A stretch of DNA of 39,245 bases from Massilia glaciei (GTDB taxonomy: Bacteria; Pseudomonadota; Gammaproteobacteria; Burkholderiales; Burkholderiaceae_D): contig NZ_PXWF02000254.1 of the NCBI RefSeq assembly GCF_003011895.2, positions 1 through 39,245 on the forward strand, read 5' to 3'. The notes under the pieces are model-generated. The model was not told the origin of the DNA. It saw nothing but the letters and a program-made list of their open reading frames with translations, and searched no databases. The position numbers were made by a program, and so were the translations under genes. Positions 1 to 9,177 of the stretch are shown here, in pieces (positions within the stretch are counted from its first letter, which is position 1; every line of letters begins with the position of its first letter).

Positions 1-184
1 GAATTTAATTTCTGAATTGCAAAGTTCGCGCCGCATTCTCTGATTGACGGTTTGCCGCGCCGGGCAATACTATTGGCCATCATTGGCAATATGCCAATCA
101 AGTCGACCCATCCGAACAGGACATCCCTTGCCATCCCATCATTCATACGACTTCCACTGGCTTCCAGAACGCGTCAAACGGCAG

Positions 185-1831
185 ATGGCGAAGGCGGTCG
201 CTGACGGCGACAGCCACCTGCGCGACGAAGGCCCGAGCAACGCGCTGTTCTACGTGCTCAGGGGGCTGGGGATCCTGCTGGCGGCGGGCATATTCCTGCT
301 CATCCTGGCCGATTCGTTCGGCGACCCGGAGGCCGACAAGCTGTGGAGCAACAAGGACATCATCGCCGGCTTCGCGCTGTTCATCGGCGCCATTGCCTAT
401 CTGGCGCTGGTCGTGCGCCGCCGTATGGTGCTTAACAAGGCGTTCAACTTCCCGCCCGGCCAGTACCTGTTCGCGTTCACCATGATCGACGCGCGCAAGG
501 CGCGCCTCGAGGTGGTCGACCTGACCGAGGCCCGGGCGATCCAGGCGACCGAGCACACGATGAACGGCGCCTACAGCCATACGACGTTCGAGTTCTCCTT
601 CCACGATGCGCGCCCGCGCGTCTGGAAGATCGCAAACAGGGGGCGCGCCGAACAGTTCGGCGCTAAGCTCTCGGCCCTGCAGCAGGCGGTGCGCGACGCC
701 GACGCGCGCAACGACCTGGCGACCTTGATGCGGCTCGACCCGTTCATCGAGATTCGCCGCCAGGACTGGGCGCTGCCCGACAACAGCCCGGCGCCGCAGC
801 GCGGCCGCGTGCGCGACTTGCTGGCCCACCCTTTGTTGGCCCACCCCTTGGTGGCCAACCCCCTGGTCGCCGCGCTGGCGTTGACGCTGGTGCTGGCGCC
901 GTCGCTGTGGGTGGCCAGGAATGCCGCCGCCGACTTCGCGGTGCGGGCCGAGGCGAAACGCCTCAACACCGAAAGCGCGTACACCGCGTATATCCGCAAC
1001 GGCTGGTTCCATGTGCGCGAAATGCGCGCCGCCGTGCCCCGCGTCGCACTGGCTGAGGTCATCGGCCGCAATTCGGTGGCGGAGCTTCGCGCCCTGCTCA
1101 GGCGCTATCCGGACGATGGCCTGCAGGCCGACGCCGGCAAGGCGATCCACGTCCTCTACGCGAACGCGCTGGCCAAGTTCACGGCCCAGGCCACGACCTC
1201 GGACCCGGTCCTGCTCGCGTCGATGGAAAAGCTGCTGCGGGTGCTCGAGCAAAGCGGCGATCCGCTGGTGGCGATCCATTTCACGCGCCCCGGCGGCGAG
1301 CAGCTCGCCGAACTCGACGCCTCGATCAAGGAGAGCGAAAAGGAGGTCGGCCGCAAGATCATCCCGGCCTCGGTGCACTTCGGGAACGACAGCGCGGCGC
1401 CGCGCGAAGCCCGGATCGCGCAGGGGCTGCAGGCCGCGTTCCGCACCATCTTCCCCAACGACGTGCTGAATCTGGCCGTGACGGCCAAAAGCGATACCCA
1501 CCTGCCGAGGCTCAACATCCGTTACCAGATCGCGCCGTCGGGCGCGGTCTATTTTTCCGAAAAGAGCAACGACCGCGCCTTCGTCGGCCTGGTGGCGCGT
1601 TTCCAGTCGGCGCTCGAGGTCGGCGACACGGTCGACCCTTGGCGTTTCGACATGCAAGTGGTGCCGCCGGATAACTTCACGGTCAACTATCAGATGCCGA
1701 ACGGGGCGGTCAACAGCGGTCCGGCCGACAGCCTAGTCTACTCGGTCATGGCCGAGCGCGCCTTCGACGCGCTGGCGGTGCAGATCCGGGCCGCGTTTTT
1801 CCGGCCAGACAGCGCCGCGTTCAAGCGCTAA
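185..1831 (+). CDS. Hypothetical membrane protein with three TM segments
   Basis: I do not recognise the family. From the ATG at 185 the product is 548 aa. Two hydrophobic helices lie near residues 23-43 and 59-77, and a third at about 225-246 follows a Leu/Ala/His/Pro repeat. The remaining ~300 residues are soluble, mixed alpha/beta in character, and probably on one side of the membrane. The frame stays open upstream to a TTG at 44, but residues encoded there look unstructured and neither start has a strong Shine-Dalgarno, so the start is uncertain. The N-terminal part (two TM helices followed by a beta-rich stretch containing EVVDLTEARAIQ) could be a PH-like or signalling fold, but this is a guess. 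The gene stands alone. A 32-bp inverted repeat follows the stop codon by 28 bp. Confidence 0.7.
   Translation: MAKAVADGDSHLRDEGPSNALFYVLRGLGILLAAGIFLLILADSFGDPEADKLWSNKDIIAGFALFIGAIAYLALVVRRRMVLNKAFNFPPGQYLFAFTMIDARKARLEVVDLTEARAIQATEHTMNGAYSHTTFEFSFHDARPRVWKIANRGRAEQFGAKLSALQQAVRDADARNDLATLMRLDPFIEIRRQDWALPDNSPAPQRGRVRDLLAHPLLAHPLVANPLVAALALTLVLAPSLWVARNAAADFAVRAEAKRLNTESAYTAYIRNGWFHVREMRAAVPRVALAEVIGRNSVAELRALLRRYPDDGLQADAGKAIHVLYANALAKFTAQATTSDPVLLASMEKLLRVLEQSGDPLVAIHFTRPGGEQLAELDASIKESEKEVGRKIIPASVHFGNDSAAPREARIAQGLQAAFRTIFPNDVLNLAVTAKSDTHLPRLNIRYQIAPSGAVYFSEKSNDRAFVGLVARFQSALEVGDTVDPWRFDMQVVPPDNFTVNYQMPNGAVNSGPADSLVYSVMAERAFDALAVQIRAAFFRPDSAAFKR
818..862 (+). repeat. Three 15-bp tandem repeats inside the coding sequence
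   Basis: Three consecutive 15-bp units (818-832, 833-847, 848-862) encode LLAHP, LLAHP and LVANP just before the third membrane helix of the hypothetical protein. The unit length is a multiple of three, so gain or loss of copies would lengthen the linker without breaking the frame. Confidence 0.75.
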
Positions 1832-1859
1832 GAGGGGGCGCCGCCGACAGTGTATTCAC

Positions 1860-1891
1860 TTTTGCATGGCTAACGCGCGAGCTATGCAAAA
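1860..1891. repeat. Inverted repeat in the 1832-2055 intergenic region
   Basis: Arms TTTTGCATGGC (1860-1870) and GCTATGCAAAA (1881-1891) pair at 10 of 11 positions, with a G-U at the remaining one, around a 10-nt loop. It lies 28 bp after the stop of the upstream gene. It could be a transcription-end hairpin or an operator for the gene at 2056. It is not a classical GC-rich stem with a T-run, so the role is open. Confidence 0.55.
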
Positions 1892-2055
1892 TTGTATAGC
1901 GGCGCGCTCGATGGCCGATATGGCTTTCGCTTCCGACCTGTCATCCGTTTTGGGCCAATGCCAATCTTGCATGCGGCCCTCCCGGGCATGGTAAGAAATC
2001 GGCAAGGCATGCTGTATCCTCTGTCCTCTGTCCATCCCCACCTGCCATCGACGAC

Positions 2056-3117
2056 ATGAATTACTCCGACCTCCAGGCGAAAACCTTCCTACTGCTGCTG
2101 GTCCTGGTCAGCATCACCTTCGGGTGGATCCTGATGCCGTTCTTCGGCGCCATCTTCTGGGGCGCCGTGCTGGCCATTCTGTTCACGCCTTTCCACCGGC
2201 GGGTGCAGGCCAGGCTGGGCAAACGGCCGGTGTGGGCGGCGCTGACCACGCTGACCATTTGCCTTGTCGTGGTGATCCTGCCGATGATCTTGATCGCGAT
2301 CTCGCTGGCGCAGGAGGGCACGGCGCTGTACCAGAGACTGGCCTCGGGCGAGATCGACATCAACGCCCAGCTGCGCGCCATCTTCAACGCCTTGCCGGTG
2401 TGGGCGCACGACCTCATGGATCGATTCGGCATGGACAGCATCGCCACCCTGCAGACCAGGCTGCAGGAGGCCGCGGTTCAGGGCAGCAAGTTCTTCGCCA
2501 CCCACGTGCTCAACTTCGGCAGGAATGCGTTCGACTTCGTGATCAGCTTCTTCGTCATGCTGTACCTGCTGTTTTTCCTGCTCAAGGACGGCAGCGCCCT
2601 GGCCTCGCGCATCCAGCGCGCGATCCCGCTTAGCGTCGAGCACAAGCGCAATTTGTTCGACAAGTTCATCACCGTGACACGGGCCACGGTGAAGGGCAAT
2701 TTCCTGGTGGCGGCCGCGCAGGGCGCCATGGGCGGGCTCGCGTTCTGGATGCTCGGGATCGAGGGCGCGATCCTGTGGGCGGTGGTGATGGGCTTCTTGT
2801 CGCTGCTGCCGGCCGTCGGCGCCGCGCTCGTCTGGGCGCCGGTGGCGGTCTTTTTGCTGGTCACGGGCGCGGTCTGGAAAGGCGTGATCCTGACCGCGTT
2901 CGGGGTGTTGGTGATCGGCATGATCGACAATGTGCTGCGTCCCATTCTGGTCGGCAAGGACATCAAGATGCCCGACTACCTGGTGCTCATCTCCACCCTC
3001 GGTGGAATGGCCGTTTTCGGCTTGAACGGCTTCGTGATCGGCCCGATGGTCGCCGCCATGTTCATGGCACTGTGGGATATTTTCTCGTATCACAAGAACG
3101 ATATCAGCAAGGCCTGA
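2056..3117 (+). CDS. AI-2E family transporter
   Basis: The 353-aa product is an integral inner-membrane protein of the AI-2E exporter/permease superfamily (PF01594, YdiK/TqsA-like). It begins with two closely spaced helices (residues ~8-45, with the GAIFWGAVLAILFTPFHRR stretch typical of the family). A further helix follows at ~60-80, then a long amphipathic periplasmic or cytosolic insert (~85-155), and then a C-terminal cluster of about five helices containing LLPAVGAALVW and IDNVLRPILVG, both hallmark regions. Members are reported to export autoinducer-2 or, in other branches, act as Na+/H+ antiporters, so the substrate cannot be told from sequence. The ATG at 2056 has no obvious Shine-Dalgarno. 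The gene runs alone toward the M48 peptidase 136 bp downstream. Confidence 0.9.
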   Translation: MNYSDLQAKTFLLLLVLVSITFGWILMPFFGAIFWGAVLAILFTPFHRRVQARLGKRPVWAALTTLTICLVVVILPMILIAISLAQEGTALYQRLASGEIDINAQLRAIFNALPVWAHDLMDRFGMDSIATLQTRLQEAAVQGSKFFATHVLNFGRNAFDFVISFFVMLYLLFFLLKDGSALASRIQRAIPLSVEHKRNLFDKFITVTRATVKGNFLVAAAQGAMGGLAFWMLGIEGAILWAVVMGFLSLLPAVGAALVWAPVAVFLLVTGAVWKGVILTAFGVLVIGMIDNVLRPILVGKDIKMPDYLVLISTLGGMAVFGLNGFVIGPMVAAMFMALWDIFSYHKNDISKA

Positions 3118-3253
3118 CCTCCAAGGGCCGGCGCCCCGGCCGCCACCGTTCCTTAGGCCGGCTTGCCTGCCGGACGCGGGTGGCTGTGGCTTGGGTGGTA
3201 CCATCGGCAACGGTCTTAAGTGTATTTTGGCAACCACATCAAGAGGTGAAAAA

Positions 3254-4084
3254 ATGATTGTTTGGAATCGGCATCACATTCTCAAGTCATCAGTTGCCGT
3301 GCTCACGGCGCTGACCCTCGGCGCGTGCGGAACGGTGCAGACCACGCAGGGCGGTGTCGTCGGTGTCGACCGCAAGCAGATGATGGTCGTATCGCCCGAG
3401 CAGATCGAGCAGGCCTCGCAACAGGCCTATGCCAAAACGACGGCCGAGGCGCGCGGCAGGGGCGCCCTCAACAGCAACGCGGCCCAGGTGGCGCGGGTGA
3501 AAAAAATCGCCAATCTGCTGATCGCGCAAACCGCGACGTTCCGCCCGGACGCGCGCAATTGGCAGTGGGAGGTGAGCGTCATCAGCGCGCCCGATGTGAA
3601 CGCGTGGGTCATGCCCGGCGGTAAGATGGCCATCTATACCGGTTTGATCGAAAAACTGCAGCTCACCGACGACGAGCTGGCGGCCGTGATCGGGCACGAG
3701 ATGGCGCATGCCCTGCGCGAGCATGCGCGCGAGCGCGCTTCCGAGCAGGCGGTGGCCGGTTTGGGGATTTCTGTGTTGGCGGCGGCCGCCGGCATCGGCG
3801 ATGCCGGGCAGAAGGGCATGGAGTTCGCCTACCAGGGATTGCTCGGTTTGCCCAACTCGCGCCGCCACGAAACCGAAGCCGACCGCATCGGCGTCGAGAT
3901 CGCCGCGCGTGCCGGTTACAACCCGCAGGCGGCGGTCAGCCTGTGGCAAAAGATGGGGCAGCAGGGCGGCGGTGGCCCACCGAAGTTCCTTTCGACCCAC
4001 CCGCCGCGCGAAGACCGGCTCAGCGACCTGACGGTGTATGCGCAAAGGGTGATGCCGCTGTACCAGCAGGCCAAGGGAAAATAA
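3254..4084 (+). CDS. M48 family metallopeptidase, lipoprotein
   Basis: This 276-aa zinc endopeptidase belongs to the M48 family (LoiP/YcaL/BepA-like, single-domain type), which degrades or folds envelope proteins. The N-terminus is a lipoprotein signal with lipobox LTLGAC, so it should be anchored in the periplasm. The zinc site is HEMAH (H148, E149, H152), and the third ligand is probably E206 in ETEAD, followed by the usual STHPP region near the C-terminus. The start is the ATG at 3254, just behind AGAGGTG; the open frame extends to 3191 but that part lacks a signal sequence. It converges with the lipid kinase gene, leaving only 20 bp between the two stops. Confidence 0.93.
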   Translation: MIVWNRHHILKSSVAVLTALTLGACGTVQTTQGGVVGVDRKQMMVVSPEQIEQASQQAYAKTTAEARGRGALNSNAAQVARVKKIANLLIAQTATFRPDARNWQWEVSVISAPDVNAWVMPGGKMAIYTGLIEKLQLTDDELAAVIGHEMAHALREHARERASEQAVAGLGISVLAAAAGIGDAGQKGMEFAYQGLLGLPNSRRHETEADRIGVEIAARAGYNPQAAVSLWQKMGQQGGGGPPKFLSTHPPREDRLSDLTVYAQRVMPLYQQAKGK

Positions 4085-4104
4085 CGGCAGCCGATCGGCT
4101 CGCC

Positions 4105-5082
4105 CTACCCGGAAGCAGGGGGCGCCGGCTGGGCTGGCGCGGGCCCCGGCGCCGGCTTTAATAGCAGCAGATGCCGCGGCAGCACGCTGAAGTGGAGCGG
4201 TGTCGCGAGCATGTCGACCTCGCCGTCGATGGCCACCTTGATGCGGCCGCGGCGCGCTAAGCCGCGCTGCCTGACGGTCAGTTCGCGAAAGCTGAAGGCG
4301 CGCAGCTCATCGGCACGGCGAAGCTGGCCGAGCGCGCCGCGCAGCATCAGCCACAGCATGCCGAGCCGGCCCACCGGCGGCGGCGCCACCGCCGCCAGCC
4401 TGCCATCCTCGATCGCGCCGGTCAACGGCAATCCAAGCCGCGCGATTTGCAGCGCGTTGTTGCCGATGAACAGCGTCGGGGTGCGGATGACGTTCTCGCG
4501 CCCGTCGACTTCGAGGCTGATGCGCAGGTAGCGGGTCGAGCGCAGCACCGTCTTGAGCATCGACAGCAGCGCGACCAGGCGGCTGCGGCCGAACTGGCCG
4601 GTGTCGCGTTCGCGCTCTTCGAGCATGGCCGGGTGCAGCCCGAGGCTGGCGTTGACGAGGAAGATGCGCCGGTTGACCATGCCCACCTGCACGCGGTGCA
4701 CGGCGCCCGCGAGCAGCGCCTCGACCGCCTCGCCCAGACCCTCCGGGATGCCGTGGGCGCGGGCGAAATAGTTGAACGTACCCTGGGGCAGCACGCCGAA
4801 CATGCAGCCGGCCGCCACCGCCTTTTGCGCGATGGCGTTGATGGTGCCGTCGCCGCCGGCCGCCACCAGCACGCCGCCCGCGCCCTGGGCCTCGGCGGCC
4901 ATGCGTTCGGCCGTGGCGTCGAGCCGGGACGGCTCGTCGAGCACGGCCAGCTGGAAATGGCGTCCGGCGCGCTTGAGGGCGTCGACAATGGCGGCGCGCC
5001 GGCTTTCGGTTTCCTCGTGGCCAGATCCGGCGTTGAGGAGGATGAACAGGGGCGGCTGGTCGCCGGATAGCGGGGAGGGCAT
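4105..5082 (-). CDS. Diacylglycerol kinase-like lipid kinase
   Basis: The 325-aa product is a cytosolic or membrane-associated lipid kinase of the DAGK/sphingosine kinase family (YegS/DgkB-like) that phosphorylates a lipid hydroxyl with ATP. The catalytic domain carries GGDGTIN at residues 76-82 (nucleotide/phosphate loop) and PQGTFNYFAR at 99-108, the counterpart of the family's P-x-GTxNxFAR segment. The C-terminal half is the beta-rich lipid-binding domain and includes the IDGEV strand. The ATG at 5082 is chosen because similarity to the family begins there; the frame is open further upstream, but that part overlaps the DUF3606 gene antiparallel-free on the same strand. The two genes are 22 bp apart and very likely one operon. 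Confidence 0.9.
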   Translation of the reverse strand: MPSPLSGDQPPLFILLNAGSGHEETESRRAAIVDALKRAGRHFQLAVLDEPSRLDATAERMAAEAQGAGGVLVAAGGDGTINAIAQKAVAAGCMFGVLPQGTFNYFARAHGIPEGLGEAVEALLAGAVHRVQVGMVNRRIFLVNASLGLHPAMLEERERDTGQFGRSRLVALLSMLKTVLRSTRYLRISLEVDGRENVIRTPTLFIGNNALQIARLGLPLTGAIEDGRLAAVAPPPVGRLGMLWLMLRGALGQLRRADELRAFSFRELTVRQRGLARRGRIKVAIDGEVDMLATPLHFSVLPRHLLLLKPAPGPAPAQPAPPASG

Positions 5083-5104
5083 GCCGCCTGCGCCTTCGAT
5101 GGCG

Positions 5105-5311
5105 TCAGCGTGCCGGCGGCGCGGGCCTGGAGAGCGGCACGCCAAGCTCGCGCTCGAGATCGGGAATGCGCGGGCCGACGGCCTCGATCGCTCTGGCCAG
5201 TCGTTGGCGCGATACGCCGAATTGCTTCGTCCAGTACGCCAGCTCGGCTTCGACGTTGACGTTGACGCGGTCGTAATCTTGCGGACCCGGCTCCAGTACA
5301 TTGTCTGACAC
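5105..5311 (-). CDS. DUF3606 domain protein
   Basis: This small 68-aa protein carries a DUF3606 domain: a short GPQD-x-RVNVN turn followed by ELAYWTKQFGVSRQRLARAIEAVG, a helix-turn-helix-like helical pair typical of the family. The function of DUF3606 is not established. The start is a GTG at 5311, supported by AGGGAG seven bases upstream. It is the first gene of a two-gene minus-strand unit with the lipid kinase. Upstream of it lies a gene-free stretch (5312-5726) whose main content is the 147-bp palindromic element at 5575-5721; nothing else there looks coding. Confidence 0.85.
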   Translation of the reverse strand: MSDNVLEPGPQDYDRVNVNVEAELAYWTKQFGVSRQRLARAIEAVGPRIPDLERELGVPLSRPAPPAR

Positions 5312-5574
5312 GGCGACTCTCCCTAGAAACGCGCCCTTGAAACGGGCCCTTGAAAACGCTTGCGCGTTGTTTCGACATGCTGCTAGGGTGCCCCGGCCGG
5401 ACGCGGATGACGGTGCGTTGCCGCACCCCGGGGCCTATTCCCTTGGGATCGTCGGTGTTTCCTATTCCACCGCATGGTTGGCCAACAGCGTGCCATCGGC
5501 ACCGCAGAATCAACGATCCGGCGGCCGCATATCGCATGACGCGGGGCGGGCGCCCGGGGACGCACTAAGTCACC

Positions 5575-5721
5575 GAGAAAAAATAACTTGAACATTTCCC
5601 ATCTTGCATACGAGCGCCATGCTTCGTCGAAAATCACTTGTGTGGCTCGCCACACGGCGTGTTTTTCGCCTCGCCTGGCATCTCGTCTGCAAGCGGTAAA
5701 CTGTTCAAGTTATTATTTCTC
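5575..5721. repeat. 147-bp near-palindrome (long hairpin or MITE-like element)
   Basis: The whole segment is self-complementary. The outer arms are 5575-5594 and 5702-5721 and match at 19 of 20 positions, including a perfect 13-bp core AATAACTTGAACA / TGTTCAAGTTATT. The next 20 positions on each side pair at about 14 of 20. Further in, CGAAAA (5628-5633) pairs with TTTTCG (5663-5668), and the tip is a perfect 7-bp stem GTGTGGC-tc-GCCACAC (5640-5655). It starts five bases past the stop of the minus-strand symporter gene and ends 263 bp before the DUF3606 start. No second copy was seen in the window. It may be a MITE-type element with terminal inverted repeats, or a structured 3' UTR or terminator. 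Confidence 0.75.
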
Positions 5722-5726
5722 TGTTC

Positions 5727-7034
5727 CTAAACATCGAGCGGCGCTGGTCTGGCGGCGGCAGGCGTGGCGTCGGGGCCGGCCTGGCGCCGGTAGTGGCTTT
5801 CGTCCAACTCGCCTTCGAGGCGCGCCACCGTGGTCGTCACCGCCAGGTTGGCGCTGGCGCTGGCGACGGTGCGCGTCATGTCGAGCAGGCGGTCGAACGG
5901 CAGTATGAAGCCGACGATCAGCGCCGTCTGGTCCACGCCCACGCCGACGGCGGCCAGCACGGCGGCCAGCATGAACAGCGAGGCCGACGGTACCGGCGCC
6001 GTGCCGAAGGCGGCCAGCGTGGCGGTCAACAAAATCACCGCGTACGCCGCCAGCGGCAGCTCGACGCCGAGCGCCTGCAGGCTGAAAACACTGAGCATGC
6101 CCACATACATGGCCGTGCCATCCTTGCCGATGGCCGCGCCCAGCGGCAGCACCGTCATCGAGATCGCCTTGCCGACGCCGAGGCGCTCGCCCGCCACGCG
6201 GATCGCCACCGGCAGCGTGGCCGAACTCGACGCCGTCGAAAACGCCACCAGCAGGGCGTCCGCGATGCCCCGGTAGAACGGCAGCGGCGGCAGGCGCGCG
6301 ACCAGGCGCAGCAACAATCCGTGCACCAACACGATTTGCAGCGCCGAGCCGAGCACCACGCACAGCGCCAGCCAGCCGACATTGATGAACACGGCGGCGC
6401 CGTTGACGGCGACCGAATTGGCGATCAGGGCGAACACGCCGAAGGGCGTCACCTCCATCACGATGGTGACGATGCGCAGGATGACGGCCGAAGCCGACTG
6501 GAACAGCGCGGCCATCGGAAGGCCCGCCTCGCCGGCGGCGATGGTGCCGACTCCGAGCATCAGCGCGACGAAAATAATGGCGAGCATGTCGCCCTTGGCC
6601 AGCGCCTCGAAGATGTTCAGGGGGATGATTCCCAGCAGCTGTTCCGGGACCGACTTGGTCGCCCCCAGCGCCTTTGGTATGGCGCCGCCCAGGTTGGCGC
6701 CGGTGCCCGGTTGCAACAGCAGCGCGATGGCCATGCCCAGGGCGACGGCCAGGATGGTGGTGGAGCCGAACAGGAGCAGGGTGCGTCCCCCGACCATGCC
6801 GAGCCGTTTGGGTTCGCCCAGCGCGGTCACGCCGGCGGCGATGGTGACCAGCACGATGGGCGCCACCAACATGCGGATCAGGCGCACGAAAATCTCACCA
6901 AGAAAGGCGACATGCGGCGCCAGGCCGGGGAGGAAGAGGCCGGCGAGCACGCCCAGCACGAGCGCGGACATCACGCGCTTCCAGAGGGGGATGCCGAACC
7001 ATCGGGCCAGTGGGGAAATTTTTTGTGAGCTCAT
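5727..7034 (-). CDS. Dicarboxylate/amino acid:cation symporter (DAACS family)
   Basis: The 435-aa polytopic inner-membrane carrier is of the GltP/DctA type and takes up dicarboxylates or acidic amino acids with Na+ or H+. It shows the family order of helices: LVAPIVLVTIAAGVTALG in the third helix region, a serine-rich hairpin (AFSTASSSATLPVA), the GxxxxMDGTA-like PLGAAIGKDGTAMYVG helix and the C-terminal hairpin with DRLLDMTRTVASASANLAV. In the last helix the usual N-x-x-G-D is replaced by A-S-A-N-L, so substrate coordination may differ from characterised members. The ATG at 7034 is preferred over the upstream open frame because family similarity starts there. It faces the VWA gene divergently across 207 bp. 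Confidence 0.9.
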   Translation of the reverse strand: MSSQKISPLARWFGIPLWKRVMSALVLGVLAGLFLPGLAPHVAFLGEIFVRLIRMLVAPIVLVTIAAGVTALGEPKRLGMVGGRTLLLFGSTTILAVALGMAIALLLQPGTGANLGGAIPKALGATKSVPEQLLGIIPLNIFEALAKGDMLAIIFVALMLGVGTIAAGEAGLPMAALFQSASAVILRIVTIVMEVTPFGVFALIANSVAVNGAAVFINVGWLALCVVLGSALQIVLVHGLLLRLVARLPPLPFYRGIADALLVAFSTASSSATLPVAIRVAGERLGVGKAISMTVLPLGAAIGKDGTAMYVGMLSVFSLQALGVELPLAAYAVILLTATLAAFGTAPVPSASLFMLAAVLAAVGVGVDQTALIVGFILPFDRLLDMTRTVASASANLAVTTTVARLEGELDESHYRRQAGPDATPAAARPAPLDV

Positions 7035-7241
7035 CGGTTCGTATATATCACACCTGTGCCGGCAAGCAAAATTGTTCGGGCGGGCAGCCGGGCCTGCTTG
7101 TGAAAATAGGAACACGCTATTTAACCCCGAATAACCCCGAAGCCGCCCGCCATCCGTTCAAGGTGTAGTTGGGGTCGCTTCGACCCCCGGCGGCAGGGAA
7201 GTTGCCGCATCGTCGAAACACAACTATCTTGGAGACCACGA

Positions 7242-9005
7242 ATGAATGCGATGAACAAATTGTCCGGGACGATGGCCGTGGGCATGCTCCTGCTTGCCGC
7301 TTGCGCCGATCCGGCTCGCAAGGCGGCCGGGGAGCGCGCGCCCGCCGCCGAACCCGTCGCGTACGACGCGGCCCCGATCGTGGCAGCCCCGACCGCCATG
7401 GCGATCGCCCCGTCGCCGATCGCCCCGCCGCCGATCGTGATGTCCGCGCCGCTGGCGCACGGTCTCGTCTCCGTCACCGGATCGCGCGTGCGGATGCATT
7501 CGAATTCTTTTCATCCGGGGGGAGGGCTTGACGGGATGCCGGCCGCGGTCCAGGGCGCCGAAAAATTCCCCGACAAGGACGCCAACGGCCTGACGCTGGT
7601 CGCCGAGCAGCCGGTGTCGACCTTCAGCGCCGACGTCGACACCGCCTCGTACGCCCTGGTCCGGCGCCTGCTTTCGACGGGCGCGATGCCTCCCCCGCGG
7701 GCGGTGCGGATTGAGGAGATGGTCAATTACTTCCCCTACAAATACGCGAGCCCGAGCAGCCCGACGCAGCCCTTCGGCGTCGCGACCGAAGTCATGCCGA
7801 GTCCCTGGAGCGGCCACAAGCAGCTGGTCCACATCGCCGTGCGCGGCTACGACATCGCCGCGCAGCGGCGTCCCGCCGCCAACGTCGTGCTGCTGATCGA
7901 CGTCTCGGGCTCGATGGGCCCGCACGATCGCCTCCCTTTGCTTAAAAAGGGCTTCCGGATGTTCGCGTCCAGGCTGCGCGACGAGGACCGGGTGTCGATC
8001 GTGACCTATGCGAGCGGCACCAAGGTCGTGCTCGAGCCGACCTCCGGCAAGGACCGGCACAAGATCACCGAGGCGATCGATGCCCTTGGTTCGGGCGGCG
8101 GCACCGCCGGCGGCGAAGGCCTGGAGCGCGCCTACGCGATGGCCGAGCGCAACTTCGACCCGAAAGCGGTCAACCGCGTCATCCTGGCGACGGACGGCGA
8201 TTTCAACATCGGCATCAGCGACCCCAAACAGCTCGAGAGGTTCATCGTCGGCAAGCGCAAGACCGGCGTGTACCTGTCGATCTTCGGCGTCGGCGAGGGC
8301 AACCTGAACGACGCCCTGATCCAGCGCCTCACGCAGTCGGGCAACGGCAATGCCGCCTACATCGATTCGGTGCTCGAAGCGCAGAAGGCCATGAGCGAAG
8401 AGCTCGGCTCGACGATGTTCCCGATCGCCAACGACGTCAAATTCCAGGTCGAATTCAATCCCGAACTGGTCGCGGCGTACCGGCTGATCGGCTATGAGAC
8501 GCGCATGCTCGGGCGCGAAGACTTCAAGGACGACAAGGTCGACGCGGGCGACATGGGCGCCGGTCATTCGGTGACGGCCATTTACGAGATCACGCCGGCT
8601 GGCGCCGCCGGCAGGCTGGTCGACCCGCTGCGCTACCGTGGCGCGAAGGCGGCGGCGGTCAAGCCGGCCGCGGCGCATTCGCGCGCCGAGTTGTGCTTCG
8701 TTAAACTGCGCTACAAGCTGCCCGGCGAATCGGCCAGCCGGCTCATCGAACATCCGGTGCTGGCGGCCTCGGCGCGCAAGTCGATCGATGCGGTGCCGGA
8801 GGAACAGCGCTTCGCGGTCGCGGTCGCCGCCTTCGGCCAGCGTCTGCGCGGCGAGAAGGACCTGTCCGATTTCAGCTATGCCGAGATCGCCAGCCTGGCC
8901 AACGCGGCGCGCGGCGCCGATCCTGAGGGGTATCGCGCGCAGTTCGTCAAGCTGGTGCGGCTGACCGACAGCATGGACCAGTCGGGCGGGCTGGGGCAGC
9001 GCTAG
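7242..9005 (+). CDS. VWA domain lipoprotein, YfbK-like
   Basis: The 587-aa protein has the three-part architecture of the YfbK family: an N-terminal von Willebrand-associated region (about 105-205), a VWA domain with the MIDAS motif D220-V-S222-G-S224 (about 213-390), and a C-terminal YfbK-type domain (about 400-580). The N-terminus is a lipoprotein signal with lipobox LLAAC (C21), followed by a Pro/Ala-rich spacer (30-75), so the protein probably sits in the periplasm on a lipid anchor. Such proteins bind partner proteins through a divalent metal; the partner is unknown. The ATG at 7242 is preceded by GGAG at a normal distance. The gene is not next to a MoxR ATPase, which often accompanies other VWA families. 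Confidence 0.9.
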   Translation: MNAMNKLSGTMAVGMLLLAACADPARKAAGERAPAAEPVAYDAAPIVAAPTAMAIAPSPIAPPPIVMSAPLAHGLVSVTGSRVRMHSNSFHPGGGLDGMPAAVQGAEKFPDKDANGLTLVAEQPVSTFSADVDTASYALVRRLLSTGAMPPPRAVRIEEMVNYFPYKYASPSSPTQPFGVATEVMPSPWSGHKQLVHIAVRGYDIAAQRRPAANVVLLIDVSGSMGPHDRLPLLKKGFRMFASRLRDEDRVSIVTYASGTKVVLEPTSGKDRHKITEAIDALGSGGGTAGGEGLERAYAMAERNFDPKAVNRVILATDGDFNIGISDPKQLERFIVGKRKTGVYLSIFGVGEGNLNDALIQRLTQSGNGNAAYIDSVLEAQKAMSEELGSTMFPIANDVKFQVEFNPELVAAYRLIGYETRMLGREDFKDDKVDAGDMGAGHSVTAIYEITPAGAAGRLVDPLRYRGAKAAAVKPAAAHSRAELCFVKLRYKLPGESASRLIEHPVLAASARKSIDAVPEEQRFAVAVAAFGQRLRGEKDLSDFSYAEIASLANAARGADPEGYRAQFVKLVRLTDSMDQSGGLGQR

Positions 9006-9124
9006 GCGGTGGCGGGAGCGCCGGCGCGCTGGCGGCCTGTGCGCTCGAACCTCCTAGTCTTGGATGTTGGTTCACGACCGAAATGCTGAGTGGCGTGCTG
9101 ACTTTGAGGGGGAATATTCACCGC

Positions 9125-9151
9125 GTGTTGACTGTTGGTGTGTTGACTGTT
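9125..9151 (+). promoter_or_regulatory. Direct repeats before higB, probable promoter/operator
   Basis: GTGTTGACTGTT occurs twice (9125-9136 and 9140-9151), a 15-bp period, each copy containing a -35-like TTGACT. It is followed by two GGATAA steps (9156-9161, 9163-9168) and then the higB ATG at 9178. HigA antitoxins normally repress their own operon from sites here. The exact -10 and operator are not clear. Confidence 0.4.
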
Positions 9152-9177
9152 AATCGGATAACGGATAAGCTTCATTT

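Noticed and set aside
143-1657. Long antisense open frames across several genes (for example 143-1657, 2089-3237, 28138-29919)
   Set aside because: They lie opposite real genes with recognisable domains and have Arg/His/Gln-rich translations typical of GC-rich shadow frames.
9006-9177. Possible terminator after the VWA gene
   Set aside because: GC-rich partial dyads are present but none is followed by a T-run, so I do not call one.
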